Assembly (NCBI GenBank): GCA_028714275.1
Contig: JAQTMP010000031.1
Span: forward strand, 1-9,143
Direction: 5' to 3'
DNA length: 9,143 nt
DNA from: Candidatus Paceibacterota bacterium
Lineage (GTDB): Bacteria > Patescibacteriota > Minisyncoccia > Phycocordibacterales > CAINVO01
Below, piece after piece: positions 1-6,830 of the stretch. Position numbers and translations under genes: made by a program. Under the pieces are notes generated by a model. It did no database searches. It was given only the letters and a program-made list of their open reading frames with translations, and was not told where the DNA came from. How positions within the stretch are numbered: the first letter of the stretch is position 1; each line of letters starts with the position of its first letter.

Positions 1-570
1 GGCTTGGGTCGGTATGGTCCAGCAGGTGCTTTTTTTGTAGTGCTGATTTCTGGCCTTGTATTTTTTCTGTGGAAAAAGAGACCAAACTTTCGCAGGCAGG
101 TTGAGAAAAATATTTTGCGAATGCCTCTGGTGGGCTCCATGCTCAAATCCTCCTTTAGTATTTCTTGCTTTGACACTTTAGCCGGACTTCTTAAATCCCA
201 AGCCACTTTATTAGATTCGCTTTCTGTTTGTGCCCAAACATCTTCAATTTTAATTGGCCAGGATTTTATTTTTCAGACCTATAAATCCGTCAACGAAGGG
301 GAATCTTTGCACGAGGCTTTTTCAAAGGGTTATCTGATTCAGCCTGATATGCTTGAAATGTTGTCGGTGGGTGAGCGTTCGGGTATGTTGGCCCACACGC
401 TAAAAAGTATAGCCGACTTTTATCGAGCTGATTTGACTGAAAAGTTGGCACGTCTGGCTACTCTAGTCGAGCCGCTGGCTATGATTGGGATTGGTCTTTG
501 TGTTGGCTTGATTGCGCTTTCTATTATTACGCCGATGTATGCCTTGACCCAGCATGTCTCGGCGCATTGA
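1..570 (+). CDS. pilC: Type IV pilus assembly platform protein, PilC/GspF family (3' part, 5' end outside window)
   Basis: C-terminal 189 codons of an inner-membrane platform protein that couples the pilus ATPases to pilin extraction and insertion. The frame is open at base 1, so the true start lies upstream. Visible are a hydrophobic segment near residues 8-23, then a GspF domain: RMPLVGSMLKSS resembles the usual RxPxxGxxxxk entry, then LAGLLKSQATLLDSL, the VNEGESLHEAF stretch, the family signature SVGERSGML, FYRADL, and a final membrane helix beginning LVEPLAMIGIGL, with the typical Pro in IITPMYAL. It covers roughly one of the two GspF repeats of a protein usually near 400 residues. The TGA stop overlaps the next gene's ATG by 17 bp, so the two are translationally coupled. 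Family assignment is firm; PilC rather than GspF is inferred from the pilin-like genes downstream. Confidence 0.9.
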   Translation, partial: GLGRYGPAGAFFVVLISGLVFFLWKKRPNFRRQVEKNILRMPLVGSMLKSSFSISCFDTLAGLLKSQATLLDSLSVCAQTSSILIGQDFIFQTYKSVNEGESLHEAFSKGYLIQPDMLEMLSVGERSGMLAHTLKSIADFYRADLTEKLARLATLVEPLAMIGIGLCVGLIALSIITPMYALTQHVSAH

Positions 571-1984
571 GTTTCTTCTGTCACGACAGGCCTGCAAAGG
601 CAGTCTGATGCTCGAGCTTGTCATAGCCTGCATCGTCGGTTCACTGACGCTTGGTTTTGGATTCGAAATTATGTCTGGCAACATGCAATTGGAAAAAAAT
701 ATTTTAGCCGATCAGACTTGGCTGGACTCTTTTGCGGCACTTTTTGGGGCGGCTTCTACTACACCTTTTGCGGATCATGTTTGGTCTCAGACTGTGGGAG
801 AAAGAGGTTCACCCAATTTAGATGACATTTTTTTCCTGACTAGCGACTGGCAAAACGGATTTGGTAAAAGTACCTGTCGGCTTGGGCCAGACTTTTCCGC
901 CCTCGATGTTTTTGATCCGGTAAAAATAGCCACAAATTGGTCAGATCGTTTCGATTGGCAATCTACGACGGTGCACCCAATTTCATTTTCCATCGAGGCT
1001 GACAGTATTCCGACAGCCATGGACGTGCGTGGCCGATATATCTACATGACGGCTGACTCGGCGCGGGCCACTAGCTCTGACTTTCATATTCTTGATCGCC
1101 ATGATCCAGCGCACATAATAGCTTCGCTCGACACGGGGCCTGGACTTTTGTCGATAGCCACGGCAGGCACTCTGGCTTACGTGGGAAATTCAAGTGTGAC
1201 CAACCAGCTCCAAATCATAGATATCAGTGATCCAACGCACCCATTTATCCGCTCAACCCTCAAAATGTCTGGATTGCAATCTGGAGCCAGCGCCGACGTC
1301 TTGTCTCTAGCTTTTGATTTTTATAATGGCTCGGCCAGGGTCTATTTAGGCATGGTCAAAAATGTGGGCGCCGAACTTCGTGTGATTGATGTCTCAGACC
1401 CAGACCATCCCCAAGAAATTGGTGGCTATGAATTTGGCTCTGGCATAAATTCAATCGCCGTCGATCACGGCCTTGTGTATGTGGCCACCCCAGCTAGTCA
1501 AGAATTGACAGTCTTGTCTTTTGCTTCGAGTCCGGCCTCAAGCACTCCTCCTTTGGTTGGCACAGAGGTTGGCTACTTTGATGCTCCAAAGGGTTCAGGC
1601 AACGGCAAGCATCTAGATCTTTCGATGGAAAAAGTTTTCCTTGGACGCACCAAAGGCGGGGGAGATGAGTTGTATGTTTTAAATGCTGCGAGCACTTCCA
1701 TCCAAATCACTTCGCTCGCGTCTACCACATCCTTTCGGACAGGAGCCAGTATTGAAGGCATAATCGGACGCTGGCCAGTGGCCGGTATTTTTTCAGCTAG
1801 CACTACAGCGTCGTTTGAAATTGTTCAGTTTGGAGCAACGACCACGTTTCCTTTGGGGCAAGTACTGTTTTCTGCCAATTTATTAAAACCTGTCGCTCTG
1901 GATTGTGACGACACTTCTTTTTTTGCCCTGGTGGCGACATCTACAAATCCACTTTATCAGATTGACATACCTTTAAAAAAATAA
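554..1984 (+). CDS. Prepilin with a C-terminal LVIVD-like beta-propeller (putative pilus-tip or minor pilin)
   Basis: 476 residues. The N-terminus is a class III signal: basic leader, then KG|SLMLELVIA, with Gly16 at -1, Ser17 at +1 and the conserved Glu21 at +5, followed by a hydrophobic helix to about residue 40. Prepilin peptidase should cleave after Gly16. From about residue 150 the chain becomes repeats of the LVIVD type: FHILDRHDP (177-185), LQIIDISDPTHP (219-230), LRVIDVSDPDHP (275-286), then more degenerate units LTVLSF, LYVLNA, FEIVQF and LYQIDI, each preceded by a GxxYV-like strand. That gives about seven blades. Ser/Thr-rich linkers (ASSPASST, SASTTAS) suit a surface protein. It starts inside pilC and its stop abuts the next ATG, so it belongs to the pilus operon. 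The pilin signal and repeats are read directly; the adhesin or tip role is inference. Confidence 0.8.
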   Translation: MSRRIEFLLSRQACKGSLMLELVIACIVGSLTLGFGFEIMSGNMQLEKNILADQTWLDSFAALFGAASTTPFADHVWSQTVGERGSPNLDDIFFLTSDWQNGFGKSTCRLGPDFSALDVFDPVKIATNWSDRFDWQSTTVHPISFSIEADSIPTAMDVRGRYIYMTADSARATSSDFHILDRHDPAHIIASLDTGPGLLSIATAGTLAYVGNSSVTNQLQIIDISDPTHPFIRSTLKMSGLQSGASADVLSLAFDFYNGSARVYLGMVKNVGAELRVIDVSDPDHPQEIGGYEFGSGINSIAVDHGLVYVATPASQELTVLSFASSPASSTPPLVGTEVGYFDAPKGSGNGKHLDLSMEKVFLGRTKGGGDELYVLNAASTSIQITSLASTTSFRTGASIEGIIGRWPVAGIFSASTTASFEIVQFGATTTFPLGQVLFSANLLKPVALDCDDTSFFALVATSTNPLYQIDIPLKK

Positions 1985-2251
1985 ATGCCAGTAAAAAAGC
2001 AAATGCAAAATTTGGAATCAACAAAACACAATAAGTGTCGCCACATGCAACATTGTAAATGTGCGTTCACGCTGATTGAGTGTCTCATTTATATCACAGT
2101 TTTTTCTTTACTTATGACCACTCTCATCCTGACCAGCTATGATTTGATTTTTGCTAGTCAAGCTCTCGACAGGCGAGCCTTTGAATATGTCGAGACTATT
2201 TTTAAAAATCCTCCGGAGCTAAGCTGGGAGATGTGGAAGAAAATAAAATAA
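1985..2251 (+). CDS. Small prepilin-like protein (minor pilin)
   Basis: 88 residues, beginning right after the preceding TAA. A hydrophilic leader rich in Lys, Cys and His is followed by CKCA|FTLIECLIYITVFSLL, a textbook prepilin motif (Phe at +1, Glu32 at +5) except that the -1 residue is Ala27 instead of Gly. The hydrophobic helix runs to about residue 56; only some 30 residues follow it, so the mature protein would be about 61 residues with no room for a normal pilin beta-sheet head. Met21 (position 2045) would give a shorter leader and is an equally plausible start; neither has a Shine-Dalgarno sequence. Operon position points to a minor pilin that helps start or cap assembly. It could also be a truncated pilin. 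Last gene of the run; no clear terminator follows before the convergent gpmI. Confidence 0.75.
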   Translation: MPVKKQMQNLESTKHNKCRHMQHCKCAFTLIECLIYITVFSLLMTTLILTSYDLIFASQALDRRAFEYVETIFKNPPELSWEMWKKIK

Positions 2252-2280
2252 AAACCATTACAAATAAAATAAGTATTTAA

Positions 2281-3810
2281 CTAGGAAACCACTAAACTTG
2301 TGCCGGTCATCACCGCTGGTTTTTTGATACCCAGAAAGCTAAAGATGGTAGGCGTAAGATCAGCAAGAGTGCCGCCATCGCGGAGTGAAGTCACCGCGTG
2401 AGAAGTGACAATACAGGGTACTGGATTGGTGGTATGAGAAGTGTGTTTGATACCGGTCACTGGGTCAACATTCATTTCTGCATTGCCATGATCGGCTGTG
2501 ATGATAGCCACGCCGCCGCGGGCAGTCAGGGCATCAATCACTCTCTTGAGCTGGTGGTCGACTTCCTCAACCGCCTGAATGATAGCCGGCACATTGGCCG
2601 TGTGCCCAACCATATCGGCATTGGCAAAGTTTATAAAAATAAAATCCGTGCCAGCATTTATTTCCTCAATCGCTTTATCCGCAATCCCTTCAGCCCGCAT
2701 TTTAGGGGCAAGATCATGAGTCGGCACATCCTTGTGGCTTGGCAATAAAATATATTTTTCACCCGGATATTCTTTTTGCACACCCCCGTTCAGGAAATAC
2801 GTAGCATGAGGAAATTTTTCGGTCTCAGCGATGTGGGCTTGAGTGAAGCCAGCTAGAGAGATTTCCTTGGCCAAAGTCGTCTCAATCACGGCAGGTGAAA
2901 AGGCGACCATGCATTTGAAGTCGGTGTTGTATTCGGTCATGGTCACAAAAAAGACATCTTCCTTTGGGGCCATCTCAATAATTTTCTGGGAAAGCATGCG
3001 TGCGCGGTCAGCTCGGAAATTGAAAAAGAAAACGCCGTCGTGAGGTTGAATACTGCAGCCCTTGCCATTTTCATCCAGACAGACAATTGGCTCGAGCATT
3101 TCATCAATCTTGCCTTCTTTGTAAAGATTTTCGACAAAAGTTGACGCCGGGGTGTTTTTGATTTGGCAAACATTGCCCTTACATTCAAAAAGAGCCTGCT
3201 CGTATTTAGCCAAACGGTCCCAGTTGTTGTCACGGTCCATAGCGTAAAAGCGACCGGAGACAGTAGCAATAAAACCGATTTTGACTTCTTGGAGAACGCG
3301 TTCAAGCTCGCGGAGATATTCGGCCGCGCTTTGAGGTGGAGTATCCCGACCATCTGTAAAAACATGGATAGCTACCCGCTCGATACCGGCTTCTTTAGCC
3401 GCTCGCAAAAAAGCAAAAAGGTGCTCCTGATGGCTATGGACGCCTCCGTCACCAATAAGCCCCTGAACATGAAGGACAGAATTATTTTTTTTGACGTGCT
3501 CAAAGAGGGCTATGAAAGCGGGATTTTTAGCATATTCGCCGGTGGTAATAGCCCTGCCAATCCGCACAAGCTCAGTATCCACAGGCTTACCGGCACCGAT
3601 TGTAGTGTGCCCCACCTCACTGTTGCCCATTTGACCTTCTGGTAGACCCACAGCATTTCCACTGGCTTTGAGAAGAGTGTGGGGATAGGTATTCCAAATA
3701 CTATGAAAAAAAGGTGTTTGAGCTGTGGCGATAGCATTGTCTTTGGTCTCTTCTCGATAGCCCCAACCGTCGAGGACAATGAGCATTGTTTGAATTTTAT
3801 TTTTATTCAT
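2281..3810 (-). CDS. gpmI: 2,3-bisphosphoglycerate-independent phosphoglycerate mutase
   Basis: Cytosolic Mn-dependent enzyme that interconverts 3- and 2-phosphoglycerate in glycolysis. The chosen start gives 509 residues, close to the usual 510. All metal and catalytic residues are visible: Asp14 in LDGWGY, the phosphorylated Ser64 in MGNSEVGH, Asp399 and His403 in NADMVGH, Asp440-His441 in TADHGNAE, and His459 in HTSHTTNP. Substrate motifs GGVHSH (122-127), GRDTPP, GRFYAMDRD and NFRADR are intact. An in-frame ATG 33 bp upstream (3843) lies inside eno; the ATG at 3810, 4 nt after the eno stop, fits the family's N-terminus and is preferred. It follows eno in the same direction, surely co-transcribed. 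No Shine-Dalgarno; the leader reads ATAAAAAT. Confidence 0.97.
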   Translation of the reverse strand: MNKNKIQTMLIVLDGWGYREETKDNAIATAQTPFFHSIWNTYPHTLLKASGNAVGLPEGQMGNSEVGHTTIGAGKPVDTELVRIGRAITTGEYAKNPAFIALFEHVKKNNSVLHVQGLIGDGGVHSHQEHLFAFLRAAKEAGIERVAIHVFTDGRDTPPQSAAEYLRELERVLQEVKIGFIATVSGRFYAMDRDNNWDRLAKYEQALFECKGNVCQIKNTPASTFVENLYKEGKIDEMLEPIVCLDENGKGCSIQPHDGVFFFNFRADRARMLSQKIIEMAPKEDVFFVTMTEYNTDFKCMVAFSPAVIETTLAKEISLAGFTQAHIAETEKFPHATYFLNGGVQKEYPGEKYILLPSHKDVPTHDLAPKMRAEGIADKAIEEINAGTDFIFINFANADMVGHTANVPAIIQAVEEVDHQLKRVIDALTARGGVAIITADHGNAEMNVDPVTGIKHTSHTTNPVPCIVTSHAVTSLRDGGTLADLTPTIFSFLGIKKPAVMTGTSLVVS

Positions 3811-3814
3811 ATTT

Positions 3815-5119
3815 TTATATTTTGAAAGCTCCTTTGCCGGCAAAAACGGCTTTTTTGCCTAGAGCCTCTTCGATGCGGAGGAGTTCGTTGTATTTGGCCA
3901 CGCGCTCGGAGCGGCAGAGTGAGCCAGTCTTGATTTGACCACATCCGAGACCAACCACAAAATGGGCGATAGTCGTATCCTCGGTTTCTCCTGAACGGTG
4001 GGAAACAACCGCCGTCATGCCTGCTTTGTGAGCCATCTTGATGGCGTTGATTGTTTCGGTGACGGTGCCGATCTGATTGAGTTTGATGAGGATAGAATTG
4101 CCGGCTTTCTCATCAACCCCTCGTTTGAGGCGAGTGATGTTAGTCACAAATAAATCATCGCCGACGATTTGGACTTTCTTCCCAAGATTTTTGGTCATCA
4201 TTTCCCAGCCAGCCCAATCGTCTTCAGAAAAACCATCCTCGATAGAGACGATAGGGAACTTCTTTAGCCATTCGCTGTAAAAGCTGACCATCTCAGCAGA
4301 GCTGAGTTTTTTATTTTCACTAGCTAGATCGTAGTAACCTTCAGGATTTTTCGGATCTGTTTTGTAAAGCTCAGTCGCGGCAGCATCAATCGCAATTGCA
4401 ATGTCTTTACCTGCTTTATACCCGGCTTTGGTGACGGCCTCGAGAATGACTTCGATAGCGGCTTCGTTCGAGCCAAGTGATGGCGCATACCCACCCTCAT
4501 CTCCGACCGAAGTGTTTAGGCCACGAGCGGTCAAGATTTTTTTTAGAGCGTGAAAAATTTCTGCGCCCATCTGGAGAGCCTGAGCAAAACTTTTAGCACC
4601 CACTGGCATGATCATAAATTCTTGTAGATCTGTAGACTGCTCGGCATGTTTTCCACCATTCAAGATATTCATCATCGGCAAGGGGAGAGACATGGGTTTG
4701 CCAGTCTTGGCGATGGAAGCAAAATATTTGTAGAGAGGTTTGCCTTCAGCATCAGCCGCGGCATGAGAAAAAGCCATCGACACTCCGAGAATAGCATTGG
4801 CTCCGAGCTTGCCTTTGTTTTCGGTACCGTCGAGGGCGATCATTTTGGTGTCGAGAGAAGCTTGGTCAAAAGTTTTTCCTTTAAGGGTTTTGGCAATAGG
4901 GCCATTGACATTGGCTACGGCTTTTTGCACCCCTTTTCCTCCATAGCGTACGCCACCGTCGCGGAGCTCAATAGCTTCATGAGAGCCTGTCGAGGCGCCA
5001 GAAGGGACAGCAGCCCGCCCCATTGAGCCGTTTTTCAGATATACATCCACCTCTACAGTGGGATTGCCTCGGGAGTCCAGGATTTCACGGCCAATAATTT
5101 TGGAAATGGTGTGCGACAT
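3815..5119 (-). CDS. eno: Enolase (phosphopyruvate hydratase)
   Basis: Converts 2-phosphoglycerate to phosphoenolpyruvate; cytosolic, Mg-dependent, normally dimeric or octameric. 434 residues, full length. N-terminal domain carries [16 protein letters not shown] and VPSGASTG (mobile loop). The barrel domain shows His158 in NGGKHAE, Glu167 in LQEFMI, Glu208 in VGDEGGYAP, metal ligands Asp245 (AIDAAATE), Glu293 (SIEDGF) and Asp321 (VGDDLF), catalytic Lys346 (LIKLNQ), HRSGE at 374-378 and Lys397 in GQIKTG. Small departures from the commonest consensus are Thr for Ser in the DAAATE motif and [13 protein letters not shown] for the usual GAPxRSxRxAKYN; neither touches a catalytic residue. First gene of the eno-gpmI pair. 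No Shine-Dalgarno upstream of the ATG. Confidence 0.98.
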   Translation of the reverse strand: MSHTISKIIGREILDSRGNPTVEVDVYLKNGSMGRAAVPSGASTGSHEAIELRDGGVRYGGKGVQKAVANVNGPIAKTLKGKTFDQASLDTKMIALDGTENKGKLGANAILGVSMAFSHAAADAEGKPLYKYFASIAKTGKPMSLPLPMMNILNGGKHAEQSTDLQEFMIMPVGAKSFAQALQMGAEIFHALKKILTARGLNTSVGDEGGYAPSLGSNEAAIEVILEAVTKAGYKAGKDIAIAIDAAATELYKTDPKNPEGYYDLASENKKLSSAEMVSFYSEWLKKFPIVSIEDGFSEDDWAGWEMMTKNLGKKVQIVGDDLFVTNITRLKRGVDEKAGNSILIKLNQIGTVTETINAIKMAHKAGMTAVVSHRSGETEDTTIAHFVVGLGCGQIKTGSLCRSERVAKYNELLRIEEALGKKAVFAGKGAFKI

Positions 5120-5176
5120 AATTTTGGTTTTGCTGATTATTTTTATTCTTTTAACAATTTAATAAATAGTTCGTCT

Positions 5177-5185
5177 ATGATACCA
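5177..5185 (-). promoter_or_regulatory. Possible extended -10 promoter for eno-gpmI
   Basis: Read on the minus strand, TGGTATCAT is a TGn extended -10 with TATCAT matching five of six consensus positions. It would start RNA near 5170, giving a leader of about 50 nt before the eno ATG. No convincing -35 is seen. The same bases read on the plus strand (TATGAT at 5176-5181, with TTAACA 19 nt upstream) could serve the divergent small membrane-protein gene. Confidence 0.3.
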
Positions 5186-5193
5186 TATGATGT

Positions 5194-5460
5194 ATGTACA
5201 CAAAACACCTCTCTCATTATTGGTTTAAACCCAGGAAAGTTGGCTGGTTTGCTCTTTTTTACCCAACTAATTTTCCGGGTTGGATCGTGACCTTCTCATG
5301 TGCTTTCTTCTTTGTTTACCTCCTATCCTTGTCGTTAGAAATGACTCATTCATTTAGTGATGCTCTCTTGCTTTTTGCTCCACGAGGGATCGTGGTCTTG
5401 CTTGTTTATGATTTATTTTGTTTCAGGGCGGGGCAGTATCCAACTTGGTGGCGCAAATAG
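5194..5460 (+). CDS. Small two-helix membrane protein, Gly-Trp-rich, function unknown
   Basis: 88 residues. The N-terminus is basic and aromatic (HYWFKPRKVGW), followed by a hydrophobic helix at about residues 30-47 (WIVTFSCAFFFVYLLSL), a short loop with an acidic residue, a second helix at about 56-78, and a basic C-terminus ending GQYPTWWRK. The spaced pattern WFKxxxxGW...P....GW.V...and a terminal G..P.W resembles short uncharacterised membrane proteins I recall from Parcubacteria; this is from memory and was not searched. No catalytic motif is visible. It stands alone, divergent from eno and convergent with the response regulator, and its TAG stop is the first triplet of the inverted repeat that follows. 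No Shine-Dalgarno sequence precedes the ATG, which lies only 12 nt after a TATGAT box. Confidence 0.7.
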   Translation: MYTKHLSHYWFKPRKVGWFALFYPTNFPGWIVTFSCAFFFVYLLSLSLEMTHSFSDALLLFAPRGIVVLLVYDLFCFRAGQYPTWWRK

Positions 5461-5572
5461 GAAAATAAAATATCCCTCTCGGGAGAACGGACTAAAAGTC
5501 TGCTGACTTTTGTCCTCACGCTCGCGCCGTCGCGCTGCGCGAGTCTCCCTCAAGTGATATTTTATTTTCCTA
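5458..5572. terminator. Bidirectional terminator built as a branched inverted-repeat element
   Basis: A perfect 17-bp inverted repeat (TAGGAAAATAAAATATC at 5458-5474 against 5556-5572) spans the whole gap between two convergent genes and includes both TAG stops. Inside, GGGAGA (5481-5486) pairs with TCTCCC (5544-5549). That stem encloses two hairpins: 5489-5500 with 5505-5515 (11 bp, one bulged T, loop TGCT), and CTCGCGC 5521-5527 with GCGCGAG 5537-5543. The GC-rich core contrasts with A/T-rich flanks. A-rich left and T-rich right arms would stop transcription in both directions. It may equally be an inserted palindromic repeat. Confidence 0.75.
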
Positions 5573-6247
5573 CTTACCCCCGTCAATCTTGTAGCCCCTG
5601 CCAGCTACGGTGTGAATCAACTTTTTAGTATTTTTACCGACTTCCAATTTTTTGCGGAGATTGCGGATGTGTGCTTCTATCGTATTTGAAAAAGGATCAC
5701 CATTGACGTCCCAGACGTGCTCCATGATCACACCTCGAGAGAAAACTTTTCCGGGTGCACGCATCATGCATTCGAGCAATAGAAATTCTTTGCGGGTGAG
5801 GTAGACATCTTTTTTGCCTCGCGTCACTTTTTGTCGCGTTGGATCAATGGTCAAGTCGTCGATAGTCATAGTGGCTGATTGGATGGTGTAGGGTCTACGA
5901 CGGACAGCTTTAATCCGAGCTAGTAGTTCTTCAAAGGAATATGGCTTGGTCAAATAGTCATCGGCCCCTACATCGAGCAGAGAAATTTTTTGATCTACAT
6001 CTGATTGGACCGAAGTGACAATGATCGGAGTCATTACGTCAGCTTGCCTGATTTCCAAGCAGACTTCGGGGCCATTTTTCTTGGGTAGCCTGTTGTCGAG
6101 GATGATCACATCATATTCATTTGTCCGCGCCAGAAAAGATCCGCGGTCACCATCGGTTGCCAAGTCCACCACGTTATTTTCGTGCACAAGAGCTCGGCAG
6201 AGCACGCCACTCAGCTCAGAGTCGTCTTCTATCAAAAGGATACGCAT
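5570..6247 (-). CDS. OmpR/PhoB-family response regulator (orphan)
   Basis: 225 residues, a two-domain DNA-binding response regulator. Receiver domain (1-115): acidic pocket Glu7-Asp8-Asp9, phosphoacceptor Asp51 in ILDNRLPKKNG, Ser79 at the switch Thr/Ser position in PIIVTSV, and Lys101 in DDYLTKPYSFEEL. C-terminal winged helix (about 125-222): LTRKEFLLLECM, then GKVFSRGVIMEHVW, the recognition-helix region SNTIEAHIRNLRKKL and the wing hairpin IHTVAGRGYKI. Everything needed for phosphorylation and DNA binding is present. No histidine kinase lies beside it, so the partner is elsewhere and the regulated genes cannot be named. The ATG at 6247 starts exactly where the family does. A 9-bp inverted repeat sits 25 bp upstream and might be an autoregulatory site. 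Confidence 0.95.
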   Translation of the reverse strand: MRILLIEDDSELSGVLCRALVHENNVVDLATDGDRGSFLARTNEYDVIILDNRLPKKNGPEVCLEIRQADVMTPIIVTSVQSDVDQKISLLDVGADDYLTKPYSFEELLARIKAVRRRPYTIQSATMTIDDLTIDPTRQKVTRGKKDVYLTRKEFLLLECMMRAPGKVFSRGVIMEHVWDVNGDPFSNTIEAHIRNLRKKLEVGKNTKKLIHTVAGRGYKIDGGK

Positions 6248-6271
6248 AATTTTTATTTAAATTTTATTAAT

Positions 6272-6299
6272 AATAGCAGATAAAAAACTTTCTGCTATT
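6272..6299. repeat. 9-bp perfect inverted repeat upstream of the response regulator
   Basis: AATAGCAGA (6272-6280) and TCTGCTATT (6291-6299) are exact reverse complements around a 10-nt A-rich centre. The repeat lies 25-52 bp before the response-regulator ATG. It could be a protein-binding operator or a leader hairpin. Neither arm is followed by a clean T-run, so a terminator is less likely. Confidence 0.55.
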
Positions 6300-6376
6300 C
6301 GAAGTATATAATTAGCCACATTAAAGAAGCCTCAAGGAAAGATAAAGAAACAATGAAGAAGGTAATACGCCACCGC

Positions 6377-6404
6377 TTGCATTTTTCGTCAAGTATGCTA
6401 TAAT
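6377..6404 (+). promoter_or_regulatory. Strong sigma70-type promoter for the RRM protein gene
   Basis: TTGCAT (6377-6382) as -35, a 16-nt spacer and a perfect TATAAT (6399-6404) as -10, with TGC directly before it giving an extended -10. Expected start is about 6410-6412. This is the best promoter in the window. Confidence 0.75.
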
Positions 6405-6410
6405 GCCGAG

Positions 6411-6523
6411 GTTGGTAGATTTCTCGTGTCGTTGTCGTATGTGTTAACTTAAAGTTACTTTTACGTACTAGCAGGGAAGGTCGTCTATCGCAAAAATATA
6501 TAAGTAAATATACACGATACACA
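6411..6523 (+). promoter_or_regulatory. Long 5' leader of the RRM gene, possible regulatory RNA
   Basis: About 113 nt separate the predicted start from the ATG, far longer than other leaders here. It contains the palindrome TAACTTAAAGTTA, and a TCGTGT near its start that can pair with ACACGA close to the ATG, which would fold the start region into structure. There is no Shine-Dalgarno sequence; the last 30 nt are A/T-rich. Cold-shock genes often have long structured leaders, which makes thermosensing a reasonable guess only. Confidence 0.35.
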
Positions 6524-6820
6524 ATGGCAAAAAAATTGTACGTCGGAAACTTGTCTTGGGGTACTACTGCTGATTCTCTTCGCGAAGCTTTTTCAAAAGC
6601 TGGCGGAGTCGTCTCAACAAATGTTATCACTGACAAAATGACCGGCAAGTCACGTGGATTCGGTTTCGTAGAAATGGAAGACGATGCAGCAGCTGCCGCT
6701 ATTGACATGTTCAATGGCAAGGAAGTTGATGGCCGCGTCCTCACAGTCAACGAGGCTCGTCCTATGACAGACCGACCAGAGCGACGAAGCTTTGGCGGTG
6801 GCGATCGACGAAGCTTCTAA
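6524..6820 (+). CDS. Single-RRM RNA-binding protein (glycine-rich, cold-shock type)
   Basis: 98 residues. One complete RNA recognition motif occupies residues 3-79: RNP2 LYVGNL at 5-10 and RNP1 RGFGFVEM at 44-51, with the stacking aromatics Tyr6, Phe46 and Phe48 in place, and the closing strand VNEARP. The tail (80-98) is a short Arg/Gly-rich extension with two RRSF units around GGGD, encoded by a near repeat of CGACGAAGCTT. Bacterial proteins of this build bind single-stranded RNA and are often induced by cold; here the role as RNA chaperone is inferred from family and from the strong promoter and long leader. Monocistronic, followed at once by a large hairpin element. The hydrophilic, small product suggests a cytosolic, abundant protein. 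Confidence 0.93.
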   Translation: MAKKLYVGNLSWGTTADSLREAFSKAGGVVSTNVITDKMTGKSRGFGFVEMEDDAAAAAIDMFNGKEVDGRVLTVNEARPMTDRPERRSFGGGDRRSF

Positions 6821-6830
6821 GCTTTTCGGT

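Noticed and set aside
568..570. Genetic code 25 (TGA as glycine), as in Gracilibacteria and Absconditabacteria
   Set aside because: TGA ends the PilC/GspF frame exactly where the family ends, and no conserved protein here has an in-frame TGA.
2252..2280. Terminator between the pilus operon and gpmI
   Set aside because: The 29-bp gap is A/T-rich but contains no stem worth calling.
2943..3365. 140-codon frame inside gpmI on the same strand, and other open frames inside eno, gpmI and thrC
   Set aside because: All are alternative-frame shadows of clearly functional enzymes with complete motifs.
3811..3843. Upstream ATG at 3843 as the gpmI start
   Set aside because: It would add 11 residues lying inside eno that the family does not have; the ATG at 3810 gives the normal N-terminus and length.
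6295..6750. Minus-strand 151-codon frame upstream of and across the RRM gene
   Set aside because: More than half overlaps the well-supported RRM frame in antisense, and the remainder covers its promoter and leader; no recognisable domain.
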